NCBI GenBank assembly: GCA_021044545.1 | Contig: CP087990.1 | Location: 1,984,001-2,048,000, forward strand | Source of the DNA: Comamonadaceae bacterium M7527 | Lineage (GTDB): Bacteria; Pseudomonadota; Gammaproteobacteria; Burkholderiales; Burkholderiaceae_C | Reading direction: 5' to 3' | DNA length: 64,000 nucleotides | Translations under genes and position numbers: made by a program | The notes under the pieces: model-generated | Seen by the model: the letters and a program-made list of their open reading frames with translations, nothing else | What the model was told of the DNA's origin: nothing | The model's database searches: none | Part shown: positions 7,611-15,647 of the stretch, piece by piece | Numbering within the stretch: position 1 is the stretch's first letter | Layout: each line of letters opens with the position of its first letter

Positions 7611-8686
7611 GCGACGACAAACAAGCAGGGCAAGATTTTGAGGCCGCACAGCCAGCGCCACAGATCGATGACAGCGATGTCAGCAGCGCTGCAGACTTGC
7701 TGGCGCAGACGACGGCAGCAGTCCCAAGCGCCACCGAGTCCGAAGAGGCTGTCGAACAAGCAGAACAGCTTGAGCCGGTTGAACAAGGCGAAGACGCGTC
7801 TGCAGATATGGCCCCGGTGGCTGCGACACCTATGGAGCGCAAGCGTAACGCCTTTATTGCAGAGCTTGAAGAGTTGGACGAACGCGATGAAGAAGTGCCA
7901 CGCGACACACTCAGCGTGGGTTTGAGCCAAGAGGTACAAGACCATTTAGACGCCTTGAGCTCTGTTGTGCTGGACTCAGCCGACGTGGCGGCACGCTCTG
8001 CCAACGTGGCAACTGGTTTGGCCAGTGAGATGCGCAATGCAACCAAGGTGGTGGACAGTGCGCTGGTGAAGGCCACGCTGCACAGCAAAATCGTGTTGGG
8101 CGTAACCGCAGGCTTGCTGCTGATTGCCATGGGCGTATTTTTTGCCATGGCAGCATCGCTGCAAAGTCGTATTGGCCAGGCAGACGACATGCTGCTGGCT
8201 GTAGGTAAGCGCGTGGTAGAGCTCAATGCGGGCATTGAGGGTATCAACGCGATGAACCGCACGCTGGCCACCTTTGGCGACAGCACCAACGCACTGATGG
8301 AGGCGCAAGCCAAACTGGAAGAGCGCGTGAAAACGGCGTTGGGCGAATCCAACGCGCTGGTGAGCAGCTTGCCCCAAGAGGCTGCCAAATCTATTGAAGC
8401 AGGCAGCCAAGCCTTGGTGAAGCAAGTCGGCGCACTGGACGGCCAGCTCAAAAAACAAGCTGGTGCCATATCAGCGCTTAGCGGGCAGATGAAAGCGCTT
8501 AAAAGTGCGGTGGGTGAGGTAGACCCGCTCAAGCGTGATGTACAAGCCCTGATCACCTTGCAAAAGCAGCGTTATCTAGAAGCCTTGCAGCAACAAAACA
8601 GCTCCAACAATCGCGAGCAAGCGCTTACCTACCCACGCCCAGCGCCACCCAAGAGTGACGCGCCCAGCGCAGCAGCTGCACAATAA
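7607..8686 (+). CDS. Membrane-anchored coiled-coil hypothetical protein
   Basis: The product has 359 residues. It has a long acidic cytoplasmic region (1-about 160), then one transmembrane helix (about 164-186). A predicted alpha-helical coiled-coil region follows, rich in Ala, Gln, Lys and Leu (about 190-315), and the tail is Pro/Ser/Ala-rich. The layout recalls methyl-accepting or nucleoid-occlusion-type helical proteins, but no signalling hairpin or family motif is visible. Its ATG overlaps the stop of the preceding basic protein. It is the last gene of the fliK-flhB transcription unit; a strong hairpin lies 20 bases downstream. Confidence 0.6.
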   Translation: MSDDKQAGQDFEAAQPAPQIDDSDVSSAADLLAQTTAAVPSATESEEAVEQAEQLEPVEQGEDASADMAPVAATPMERKRNAFIAELEELDERDEEVPRDTLSVGLSQEVQDHLDALSSVVLDSADVAARSANVATGLASEMRNATKVVDSALVKATLHSKIVLGVTAGLLLIAMGVFFAMAASLQSRIGQADDMLLAVGKRVVELNAGIEGINAMNRTLATFGDSTNALMEAQAKLEERVKTALGESNALVSSLPQEAAKSIEAGSQALVKQVGALDGQLKKQAGAISALSGQMKALKSAVGEVDPLKRDVQALITLQKQRYLEALQQQNSSNNREQALTYPRPAPPKSDAPSAAAAQ

Positions 8687-8705
8687 ACAGCCAGCGTTGT
8701 AGCTG

Positions 8706-8732
8706 CAATGGCGCGACTTGCTCGCGCCATTG
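8706..8732 (+). terminator. Hairpin at the end of the fliK-flhB operon
   Basis: A perfect 11-bp stem, CAATGGCGCGA with TCGCGCCATTG, surrounds a 5-base loop 20 bases after the last stop of the plus-strand operon. There is no clear run of T after the stem, so it could be a weak or Rho-assisted terminator or a 3'-end stabiliser. Confidence 0.5.
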
Positions 8733-8813
8733 TCATGGTCATTGAGTGAATGCAAAGCGGTAGCTGTTGCTGGCGGTTCATCGGTTTGCAGCGTGCCAAG
8801 CGGCGTGTAGCCC

Positions 8814-8841
8814 ATTTGCCAGCACCATTTGCCAGCACCAT
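8814..8841 (+). repeat. Short tandem repeat, 13-base unit, two copies
   Basis: The 15-mer ATTTGCCAGCACCAT occurs at 8814-8828 and again at 8827-8841, giving a 13-base period. It lies in non-coding DNA. No function is evident. Confidence 0.6.
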
Positions 8842-9100
8842 CATGTACCCCTGGCGGCTTGCCGGTCAGCCGGGTGCATCACCTCGTACCACCTCGCACC
8901 ACAGGTCATGACTCAATGACGTGGGCATACCCTGGCCAACACCTTCAATACCGTTCACGCCTCCATGGTGTGGCGACGTTGTAGCGAACACGATGTGGGC
9001 TGCCACCGCGGCCTTGGTGTGGTCTGTACGCCTGAGTGGGCTTGCGTGTTGGCTTGCCGTGTAGGTGAGTCTCAAGTAACCCATAGCCACCAGTGCAGAT

Positions 9101-9128
9101 ACAAAAATGCCGCATCAGCTGCGGCATT
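9101..9128 (-). terminator. Rho-independent terminator of motAB
   Basis: On the minus strand AATGCCGCA and TGCGGCATT form a perfect 9-bp stem with a 5-base loop, followed by TTTTTGT. It lies 28 bases past the motB stop, so it is a standard intrinsic terminator. Confidence 0.85.
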
Positions 9129-9155
9129 GTGGGTTGAGACAGGCGTTGTTGGGGG

Positions 9156-10534
9156 TTAGCCACCACCGTCAATAATGACTTCAATACGGCGGTTGCGTGC
9201 GCGTCCAGCAGCTGTGTCGTTGGTCTCAATGGGGCGTGTATCGGCATAGCCGCTCACACTCATAGTCCCTCTGGTACGCCTGCTCGTGCAGTAAGGTAGT
9301 CTGCCACCGCGCCTGAGCGTGCGCCCGACAAGTCCCAGTTGGATTTGAAGCGCTCGTTGAATACCACGGGCACATTGTCCGTGTGGCCTTCAATGAAGAT
9401 GCGCCCGGTACTGGTGGCAATGGACTGGCCCACGCTGTTGAGCACTTGCGTAAAGCCTGGCTGTAGGTCGGCTGAGCCTGAGGTGAATGAGCCCTGTTCT
9501 GCCAGGCGGATGATGATCTTGGCACCATCGCGTTCAACTTCGGCTTTGCCAGCCTCAATCTCCTTGGCCAGCTCTTTGCGTATGCGTGCAAATTCATTAT
9601 CGGTTTGCGCTTGGGTTGCAGCGCCTATACCGCCGCCTGCGCCACTGGCTTGGCCAGCGGTTGCGTCACGTACCTCTACCTGTGCATCCACTTGGGCTTG
9701 CACCTGGGCTACTTTGGCATACAAGTCAATGGTGGCTTGGGCCACTGAGCCGCCTTGCGCCTGGCCTTGTTCAGCGGCACCTGCTGCGCTGGCGCCACTG
9801 GCGGCAGCGCCTGCAGCCAGCGCACCATTTGCTGTTGCTCCGCCTGCTTGCGAGCCTGCTGTACTGCTGCCACCACTTTGTGCGCCGCTTGCGCCGGCAC
9901 CGCCAGCGGAGTCGCCGTTTGCGCCTGCGCCGCCTTGTTGCGCGCCAGATGCACCAGCGCCACCACCGCCCGGTGTGTCGTTGACCAACACCACCACTTT
10001 GCCGTTGTCGGTGGTCACTTCAACCTGGCCAGACGCAATTTCGTTGGCCAAGGCTTTGGCAACCTCTTTGGCCGCTTCCTGCGGGCCGTCGCTGCCGGGG
10101 CCTTCATCGGTTTTGACAACAGGTTCTGGCTTACGCTCGTCTGTGGTTTCTTGCTTGACGTTGTTCAGCGGGGTGGGTTGCGTAATAGCCGGGCTGAATT
10201 CGCGCGCAATGATACTGGTACCTTTGGGTGACTCCACCACCGGAATAATGCGCTGCACACCAAACGAATTTTTGAGTGAGCCGTTGATTTGCTTGAACTT
10301 GGGTACGTTCATTTCGGCGAACGACAAAATCAGCACAAAGAAGGCCATTAGCAGCGTCGCCATGTCGGCAAAGGTTGCCATCCAAGCGGGCGCACCCGCC
10401 TTGCATTCGGGGCATTCCTCGCACTTGGGGCATTCCGGCTCGGCCGGCGCTATGGGCGGCGGCGCTTCAGCCTCTTCCGCGGCCGCGGCTGCTGCTACGG
10501 CTTCTTCGTCTGTGGGTGTTTCTTCTGTTGCCAC
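9156..10534 (-). pseudogene. motB: PomB/MotB-like stator protein, frameshifted near the C-terminus
   Basis: MotB/PomB anchors the stator to peptidoglycan and supplies the ion-binding Asp. Seen here are a Cys-x2-Cys-x2-Cys-x2-Cys motif (35-44), the transmembrane helix with Asp57 in WMATFADMATLLMAFF, and a 79-residue Gly/Ala-rich insert (about 189-267). An OmpA-like domain with IEGHTDNVPV follows. The helix and its surroundings resemble Na+-type PomB more than E. coli MotB. The first frame stops at 9260-9262, and the rest of the OmpA domain (SVSGYADTRPIET to IDGGG) continues in another frame to TAA at 9156-9158. Adding one base restores 459 residues. The stop and an ATG overlap there (ATGA). 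The start at 10534 is 38 bases past motA. Confidence 0.85.
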
Positions 10535-10572
10535 GGCTGTTCAGTCTGTTGTGTTGCTTGTGGGCGAGCGGA

Positions 10573-11331
10573 TTAGGCCGCTGCAGCTTCCAGCTTGCCG
10601 CGAGCCTTGGGGTTCACGAAAGAAATGAGTAGGTCGGTCAACATGCGTGGGTTGCCGCCGCTTTGAATGAACATCACGCCCTCGATGATGAGTTCGTGGT
10701 TTAGCGCTTCGGCTGCGTCATGCTTGGCCAGCTTTTGGTTCAACGGAATGCAAATCACGTTGGCAATCACAGCGCCATACATGGTGGTCAGCAGCGCCAC
10801 GGCCATGGCTGGACCAATTGATTTTGGGTCGGACATGTTGCCCAACATCAGCACCAAGCCCACCAGGGTGCCAATCATGCCCATGGCAGGCGCAATCTCC
10901 TGGGCAGACGCGATAAAGCCCATACCGTCGGCATTGCGGTTTTTGATCATCGCCATCTCGCGCTCAAGAGAGCTCTTGATCATGGCGCCGTCTGTGCCGT
11001 CTACCAGCATGCGAATGCCTTTGGCCAAAAACGGGTTGGCAATGTCTTGGCCTTCCAGTGCAATCATGCCGTCTTTGCGTGCGATGGTGCCCAGATTCAC
11101 CAGTTGCTCAATCAAGTCTTCAGGTTTGTCGATTTTGTATTTAACGGTTTTGAGCACCACACTAAAAATACCAACGAATTCAGGGATAGAGCTGCGCGCC
11201 AAAACTGCTGTGAGCGTGCCCAGCACCACGATGTAGACCGAGGGCATGTCGATAAAAGGCGTCGGGTCGCCCATGGCCATAAGAATCAGGCCAAAGGTTG
11301 CTGCAAAGCCGATGATGGTTGCGATATCCAT
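10573..11331 (-). CDS. motA: PomA/MotA-like flagellar stator protein
   Basis: This is a four-helix stator subunit that forms the ion channel with MotB/PomB and pushes on FliG. The 252-residue length and the start MDIATIIGFAATFGLILMAM match the PomA type, which is shorter than E. coli MotA. Helices 3 and 4 carry AMGMIGTLVGLVLML and ALLTTMYGAVIANVICIPL, including the conserved Pro and Thr/Tyr residues. The cytoplasmic loop has the conserved Arg/Glu residues that face FliG (region FLAKGIRMLVDG to SSLEREM). It is first in the motAB unit, with a FliA-type promoter upstream. Confidence 0.93.
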   Translation of the reverse strand: MDIATIIGFAATFGLILMAMGDPTPFIDMPSVYIVVLGTLTAVLARSSIPEFVGIFSVVLKTVKYKIDKPEDLIEQLVNLGTIARKDGMIALEGQDIANPFLAKGIRMLVDGTDGAMIKSSLEREMAMIKNRNADGMGFIASAQEIAPAMGMIGTLVGLVLMLGNMSDPKSIGPAMAVALLTTMYGAVIANVICIPLNQKLAKHDAAEALNHELIIEGVMFIQSGGNPRMLTDLLISFVNPKARGKLEAAAA

Positions 11332-11682
11332 GAGTGTGGTCTCGTCGGTTGACTGTGTGACGCAACGCTTGCATGGCGTAAACGTGCACGTGGGTTATGT
11401 GGACTGTGCCTGGTGGCGCTTTTAAAAAAGCGGTGCCTTTAATTTTGGCAGTTTTCAGTGCTTAAGGTATCGTCACGCATGGGTTTTTCTTGAGTTTGCG
11501 CGGTCTTTTTTAAAGCTGGTCAATCCTTGGTTTTCAGTATTGTGCGCTTGCAGAAAAAACTAGTTCTTTTGTGTTTTTCAACTGCCGCGAGCCGCTTGCA
11601 GTACAGTAGCCGCCAGGCAGCCGATTTTTTTCACAAGTGCCCGCCCCGGTGTGCACACACTCAATTTTCAAGCGCCACAGTT
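11332..11682. other. Divergent intergenic region between motA and a lipoprotein gene
   Basis: About 350 bases that hold the FliA-type motA promoter (11467-11493) and, presumably, the promoter of the lipoprotein gene. An open frame extends through part of it from 11527, but those residues lack a signal peptide-like start and were not included in the gene. Nothing else is recognised. Confidence 0.5.
11467..11493 (-). promoter_or_regulatory. FliA (sigma-28) type promoter for motAB
   Basis: On the minus strand TCAAGAAA, an 11-base spacer and GACGATAC match the FliA pattern TAAAGTTT-N11-GCCGATAA (4 of 8 and 6 of 8). It lies about 136 bases before the motA start. Late-class expression of motAB fits this. 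Confidence 0.55.
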
Positions 11683-12228
11683 ATGACATATTCGACAAGC
11701 CGAATAGCCAAACAAAGCATTGCCATAAGCCTTTGCGCGGCCGCGCTGGTGTTGCTAGCCGGTTGCCAGCGCTATGAAAACACACCGCAATGCGCTGAAG
11801 TGACCAGTGCTGGCTATACGGGCTACTTTGAGGTGAGTGATGACGGCTTGGCCAGAGACCGGGTAACAGGTACACGCTGGTACCGTTGCAACGCGGGTGA
11901 GCGGTTTCAGGATGGGCAGTGCGTGGGCAAGTCTGTGAATTTGCCGCTGGCAGAGGCCTTTGCCTATGCCGAGGAGTTTTCCAGAGCGTCTGGCCGCCAG
12001 TGGCGTTTGCCCACACAAGATGAGATGGAGACTTTGCGTCTGGACCACTGCGTTAACCCGTCCATCAACCCCAATGTGTTTCCCAGTGTGCAGGTCAGCA
12101 ACTACTGGACGTCAACCAAGAGCACGCGCAATGCGGTGCTTGGCTGCACCACCTACACCTACGACGGTAACAACTTTTGTGGCGAGCGCAAAGACGTGGA
12201 ACGCCCGTTTTTGTTGGTGGTCAACTAA
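11683..12228 (+). CDS. Putative lipoprotein with DUF1566 (Lcl C-terminal-like) domain
   Basis: The product has 181 residues. Its signal peptide ends in the lipobox Leu-Leu-Ala-Gly-Cys (Cys about 26), so it is likely lipid-anchored in the envelope. The mature part holds several cysteines. Its C-terminal half resembles DUF1566/Lcl domains: a WRLPTQDEMETL segment, then NYWTSTKS and a C-terminal FLLVVN strand. That domain occurs in surface lectin-like and adhesion proteins. The ATG at 11683 was chosen because it starts the signal peptide. The stop overlaps the stop of the convergent regulator gene by two bases. A role in motility is not shown. Confidence 0.7.
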   Translation: MTYSTSRIAKQSIAISLCAAALVLLAGCQRYENTPQCAEVTSAGYTGYFEVSDDGLARDRVTGTRWYRCNAGERFQDGQCVGKSVNLPLAEAFAYAEEFSRASGRQWRLPTQDEMETLRLDHCVNPSINPNVFPSVQVSNYWTSTKSTRNAVLGCTTYTYDGNNFCGERKDVERPFLLVVN

Positions 12229-13349
12229 GCCGCTCGCAAATCGTACTTGTTGATTTTCTCGATCAGCGTGGTGCGCTGCAACGATAGCAATTTGGCGGTC
12301 TTGGACACGTTGCCCTCTGACATCTCCAAAGCCTGCGCGATGTAGTTGCGCTCTATATCGGCCAGGCGTTGCTTAAGCGGCACGCCTTCTGGCGGTAACT
12401 CATCAAGGCCTTGGGCCAGCATGATGATGTCTTGTACAGAGCTGTCATCCTCCATTGGCAACAAGGCTTGCGTGGCGTGTGAGGCCTTGACCTCTTGCGG
12501 CATTTCGGGGAACAGCTCCAGTACGTTGCTGGCTGCAATCTGGCCAAACAGCTCATCACGCAACGACGCCAGGCCCTTGGGCAGCATGGCCGCAGGCACA
12601 GTGCGCAAGCCAATTTCTTGGCCTGGAAAAAGCGCTGTGAAACGGTCAATCAGGTTGATGAGCTCGCGTACATTGCCTGGCCACTGGTAGCTTTTCAGCG
12701 CCAGCATCATGTCTGGACTGATGCGAATGGGGTTGCGTTCTTTGGCAGCCAAGCGTTGTGCATGGTGGGCAACGATTTCTGGAATGTCTTCGGTGCGCTC
12801 ACGCAGTGCAGGTGTACGCAGTGGCAGCACGTTGAGGCGGTAGTACAAGTCTTCGCGAAAACGCCCAGCTTTCACCTCAGCCTCTAGGTCTTTGTGCGAG
12901 GCCGACACCACACGCACATCGATGTCTACAGACTTGGTAGAGCCTACGGGGTCTACCGAGCGCTCTTGCAACACGCGCAGCAGCTTGACCTGTATGTCTA
13001 GCGGCAAGTCGCCTATCTCGTCTAAAAACAAGGTGCCGCCATGGGCCAGCTCGAAGCGTCCCACGCGATCAGTCACCGCGCCCGTGAACGCGCCTTTGCG
13101 GTGGCCAAACAGCTCAGCTTCTACCAGGTCTTTGGGAATGGCGGCGCAATTAACCGGTACAAAGCGCCCGCCCGCGCGGTCAGATTGGTCGTGCAAGGCC
13201 CTGGCGACCAGTTCTTTGCCGGTGCCGCTTTCGCCTGAAATCAAAACGGTTGCGTTGGCGTTGGCGACAGTGGTAATTAGCCCTCGCAGCGCACGCATTT
13301 CCTCCCCCCGCCCAATAATAGGCGTGGATTTTTTGTCGTTTGTACTCAT
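12225..13349 (-). CDS. Sigma-54-dependent activator without N-terminal sensor domain (FleQ/FlrA-type core)
   Basis: This is a bacterial enhancer-binding protein of 374 residues. The AAA+ domain starts almost at once: Walker A GESGTGKE at 39-46, the sigma-54 contact loop GAFTGA near 98, Walker B TLFLDEIGDLP, and the arginine-finger region. The last 45 residues form a Fis-type helix-turn-helix (from VPLKQRLADIERNYIAQAL). FleQ/FlrA relatives usually carry a further N-terminal domain of 120 or more residues, which is absent here. The start MSTNDKK (13349) is preferred over a longer frame. Inference: it is the master regulator, driving the sigma-54 promoters seen in this window. Confidence 0.85.
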   Translation of the reverse strand: MSTNDKKSTPIIGRGEEMRALRGLITTVANANATVLISGESGTGKELVARALHDQSDRAGGRFVPVNCAAIPKDLVEAELFGHRKGAFTGAVTDRVGRFELAHGGTLFLDEIGDLPLDIQVKLLRVLQERSVDPVGSTKSVDIDVRVVSASHKDLEAEVKAGRFREDLYYRLNVLPLRTPALRERTEDIPEIVAHHAQRLAAKERNPIRISPDMMLALKSYQWPGNVRELINLIDRFTALFPGQEIGLRTVPAAMLPKGLASLRDELFGQIAASNVLELFPEMPQEVKASHATQALLPMEDDSSVQDIIMLAQGLDELPPEGVPLKQRLADIERNYIAQALEMSEGNVSKTAKLLSLQRTTLIEKINKYDLRAA

Positions 13350-13477
13350 AAGAGGCCATTGTCCAAGCGGGGCGTGCGCACGCCAAGTCAACAAAAGTTA
13401 GTTTTCAATCTAATTTGAGAAAGTGCTGTAACTCTTTGGTATGTATTCAGTTTTTCATAACTTGCGTGTATCGTTGT

Positions 13478-13504
13478 TAAAGACTCAGGACGCTGTGCCG
13501 ATAC
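13478..13504 (+). promoter_or_regulatory. FliA (sigma-28) type promoter for the flgP operon
   Basis: TAAAGACT, an 11-base spacer and GCCGATAC match the FliA consensus closely (-35 TAAAG core intact, -10 seven of eight). It lies 47 bases before the flgP start. It is the best FliA-type match in the window. Confidence 0.75.
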
Positions 13505-13550
13505 TGTGTGGGTACGCTTCAATGCGAATGAAACACCTAGGAGTTCCGTC

Positions 13551-14081
13551 ATGCAATCCCATTCATCTGTTGTCGCCCGTCTCATGAAATTGGCAGGTTT
13601 GAGCGCCCTTGCCGGTGTGTTGGCAGCTTGCCAAACCATGGATGCACCGAGTGCCACGCAGTCTGGCGGCGAGATGGACGCGCCTGTTGTGCGCTCTGCG
13701 CGCGCTTCCATGATTGCCCCCATTGTTGAAACCCGCGAGACGATTACGGCTACCGGATACGCTGTGATCAGTGTGCAAAATCACAAAACGGCTGCGCAAA
13801 AGCGCTTGCTGGCCATTCGCGCCTCCAAGCTTGACGCCTACCGCTCACTCACCGAGCAGGTCTACGGCCAGCACTTGGACGCCACCACCACGGTTGCCGA
13901 CATGACGGTGATGAGCGACACCTTCCGTTCGCGCGTTGAAGGTGTGATTTACGGCGCCGTGCTGGTCAGCATCACGCCCGCTGGCGAAGACACCTACGAG
14001 ACCACACTGTCGCTGGATTCGCGTGTGGTGGATGATTTACGGGCCTTGTACCTGGGCCAGCTGGCGTCACGCGTCAACTGA
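13551..14081 (+). CDS. flgP: Flagellar outer-membrane lipoprotein FlgP (LPP20 family)
   Basis: FlgP builds the basal disk or outer rings around the motor in Campylobacter and Vibrio. The 176-residue product has a signal peptide ending in the lipobox Leu-Ala-Ala-Cys. The mature domain has ATGYAVISVQ, KRLLAIRASKLDAYRSL and a central VIYGAVLV strand, the LPP20/FlgP pattern. The start at 13551 has TAGGAG 7 bases upstream. It is the first gene after a FliA-type promoter and precedes an FlgT-like gene, as in Vibrio-type clusters. Confidence 0.85.
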   Translation: MQSHSSVVARLMKLAGLSALAGVLAACQTMDAPSATQSGGEMDAPVVRSARASMIAPIVETRETITATGYAVISVQNHKTAAQKRLLAIRASKLDAYRSLTEQVYGQHLDATTTVADMTVMSDTFRSRVEGVIYGAVLVSITPAGEDTYETTLSLDSRVVDDLRALYLGQLASRVN

Positions 14082-14152
14082 TGCGGCTTGGCCAGCACTT
14101 GCAGGTGCTGGTCGCAGCGGTAATCGGGTGCGATTTGTGCTTGTAAAACACC

Positions 14153-15604
14153 ATGAGTCGTCAAATCGTCACCCCTCAATTGCTTATTGGCAGCCTGCTG
14201 GCTGCCTGTCTGGCCTGTGCCAACAGCGCTTGGGCGCAAGCTGATACGCCATTGCGTGTCTTGGAAAAAGAGTTGGGCATCCCATATGGTGGTGTCGTTG
14301 AGGTGCAAGCCGGCACTGCTGCAACCGTTCAACCTGGCGTATCTGGGCCTTTGGCTCAGACCGCTGCTACAGCGGCAGAGCCCAACCAGCAAGAGGCCAA
14401 TGCCGATACTGCACAGCCGGCCACTGCGCCCACGCCTGAAGCGCAACAACAAGCCAGACTAGATGCCATGCGCGCACTGGTCGGCGTGCCCACGGCTGAG
14501 CCAGAGCCGTCAAAGGCAGGCCAGCAGGCGGACCCGCAAGCCGAGCCAACAGACCCGTTTGAGCAACAGCTGGCCGCCATACGCAAAGCCTTGGTTGATG
14601 AGGCCTTGAAAGGCCCCACCCGCGTGGTGTCTACGGCATGGGTGGATCAAGAAGGGCGTTTGCACGAAGACATGGAAGTCACCAACGGCATGAAAGTGCG
14701 TGGTGTGCGCGTGCTGGATTATCTGGATAACGGCAAAAACAATATCGTGGCGCGCATAGCCACCGAGCAGCAGCAAGCCGAGACACCGCAGACGCGCACT
14801 TGTGCCGCACCTGAAGACCCGCGTTGGGCGCAGCACGTGAGTTTTATCAGTGAGTTGGGCCCAGGCATTCGCGGTGAAGACATGCACTATGCCGCTGAGA
14901 TACTAGGTGTGTGGCGCAACACCTGGGTTGCTGTTGCCAACAGCCAGGCCCAACGCTGGCGTCAAAGCGTGCATACGCCCAGCCAATTAGACGCCTATCA
15001 AGCGGCTTTACAAGGCGAAAGTAACGCGCAAATGGGCGACTGGCAATTGCGTCTTGTCGTGCGCGCCGCGCCGCCTGCGCCGCCAGCAGCAGCTGCAAAT
15101 GTGGGGCAACTGGGCCAAGCAGTCGCCCCTGAGCCGGCTAAAGTCACAGACTGGCAGGTCGATATAGCGTTGACCAAGCGGGGGCAAACGCAGCCCATCA
15201 TGCGTGACACCCAGCGCCTGAGCTGGTCTGTGGCCGAGCTGGGGCTGGTGCCGCCGGATGTGCCGCAAGCGCTGATTGAGCAAATACGCCAGGCCAGTGC
15301 GACCGGTGTATTGGCTCTGAACGAGCAAATGGCCTGTGAGCCCATACAGTTTTCGTTAATGAGTCAAGATGGCGCTGACCTGGTCATCAGTGGTGGCAGT
15401 CACAATGGCTTGCGCGTAGGGGACCGATTGGTACTGGTAGACAGCCGAGAGTTGCCCAAACGCGTGTTGCACGCAGGTGTGGTGAAGCGCCTCGCTTTGG
15501 CGCAAGTGGCCCAATTGGGTATGGGGCAGTCAACCGTGCGCCAGGTGGCAGGCCCCGCGTTGCCAGCATCGGCTGACAGCGCTTGGGTGGCCATGCCGTA
15601 CTAA
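14153..15604 (+). CDS. FlgT-like flagellar assembly protein
   Basis: The product has 483 residues with a Sec signal peptide ending near Ser-Ala-Trp-Ala-Gln-Ala (about 30). An Ala/Gln/Pro-rich low-complexity region spans about 60-140. A middle domain carries two Cys, and the C-terminal domain (about 405-483) contains DLVISGGSHNGLRVGDRLVLV followed by a small beta-barrel-like stretch. The C-terminal part resembles that of FlgT, the H-ring protein that seats the P and L rings and the stator ring in Vibrio. The link rests on this part and on its position behind flgP; the rest is divergent. The gene product is periplasmic. Confidence 0.55.
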   Translation: MSRQIVTPQLLIGSLLAACLACANSAWAQADTPLRVLEKELGIPYGGVVEVQAGTAATVQPGVSGPLAQTAATAAEPNQQEANADTAQPATAPTPEAQQQARLDAMRALVGVPTAEPEPSKAGQQADPQAEPTDPFEQQLAAIRKALVDEALKGPTRVVSTAWVDQEGRLHEDMEVTNGMKVRGVRVLDYLDNGKNNIVARIATEQQQAETPQTRTCAAPEDPRWAQHVSFISELGPGIRGEDMHYAAEILGVWRNTWVAVANSQAQRWRQSVHTPSQLDAYQAALQGESNAQMGDWQLRLVVRAAPPAPPAAAANVGQLGQAVAPEPAKVTDWQVDIALTKRGQTQPIMRDTQRLSWSVAELGLVPPDVPQALIEQIRQASATGVLALNEQMACEPIQFSLMSQDGADLVISGGSHNGLRVGDRLVLVDSRELPKRVLHAGVVKRLALAQVAQLGMGQSTVRQVAGPALPASADSAWVAMPY

Positions 15605-15647
15605 GTAAGCGCCACATGTGGCATAGATATTTAGAGAGAACACCGAG

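Larger units (their letters stand above)
8687..9155. other. Intergenic region between convergent fliK-flhB operon and motAB
   Basis: About 470 bases without a credible gene. It holds the plus-strand hairpin at 8706-8732, a two-copy 13-base tandem repeat at 8814-8841, and the minus-strand terminator at 9101-9128. Open frames on both strands in this stretch are short and show no recognisable motif or ribosome binding site. Confidence 0.6.

Noticed and set aside
8866..9247. Minus-strand frames of 74-100 codons after motB
   Set aside because: No family motif, no ribosome binding site, and they span the motB terminator and the motB 3' end.
9339..10628. Long plus-strand open frame (429 codons) opposite motB
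   Set aside because: It is the antisense of the Gly/Ala-rich MotB region; its protein is low-complexity Ala/Pro/Ser with no motif, and motB is clearly the real gene.
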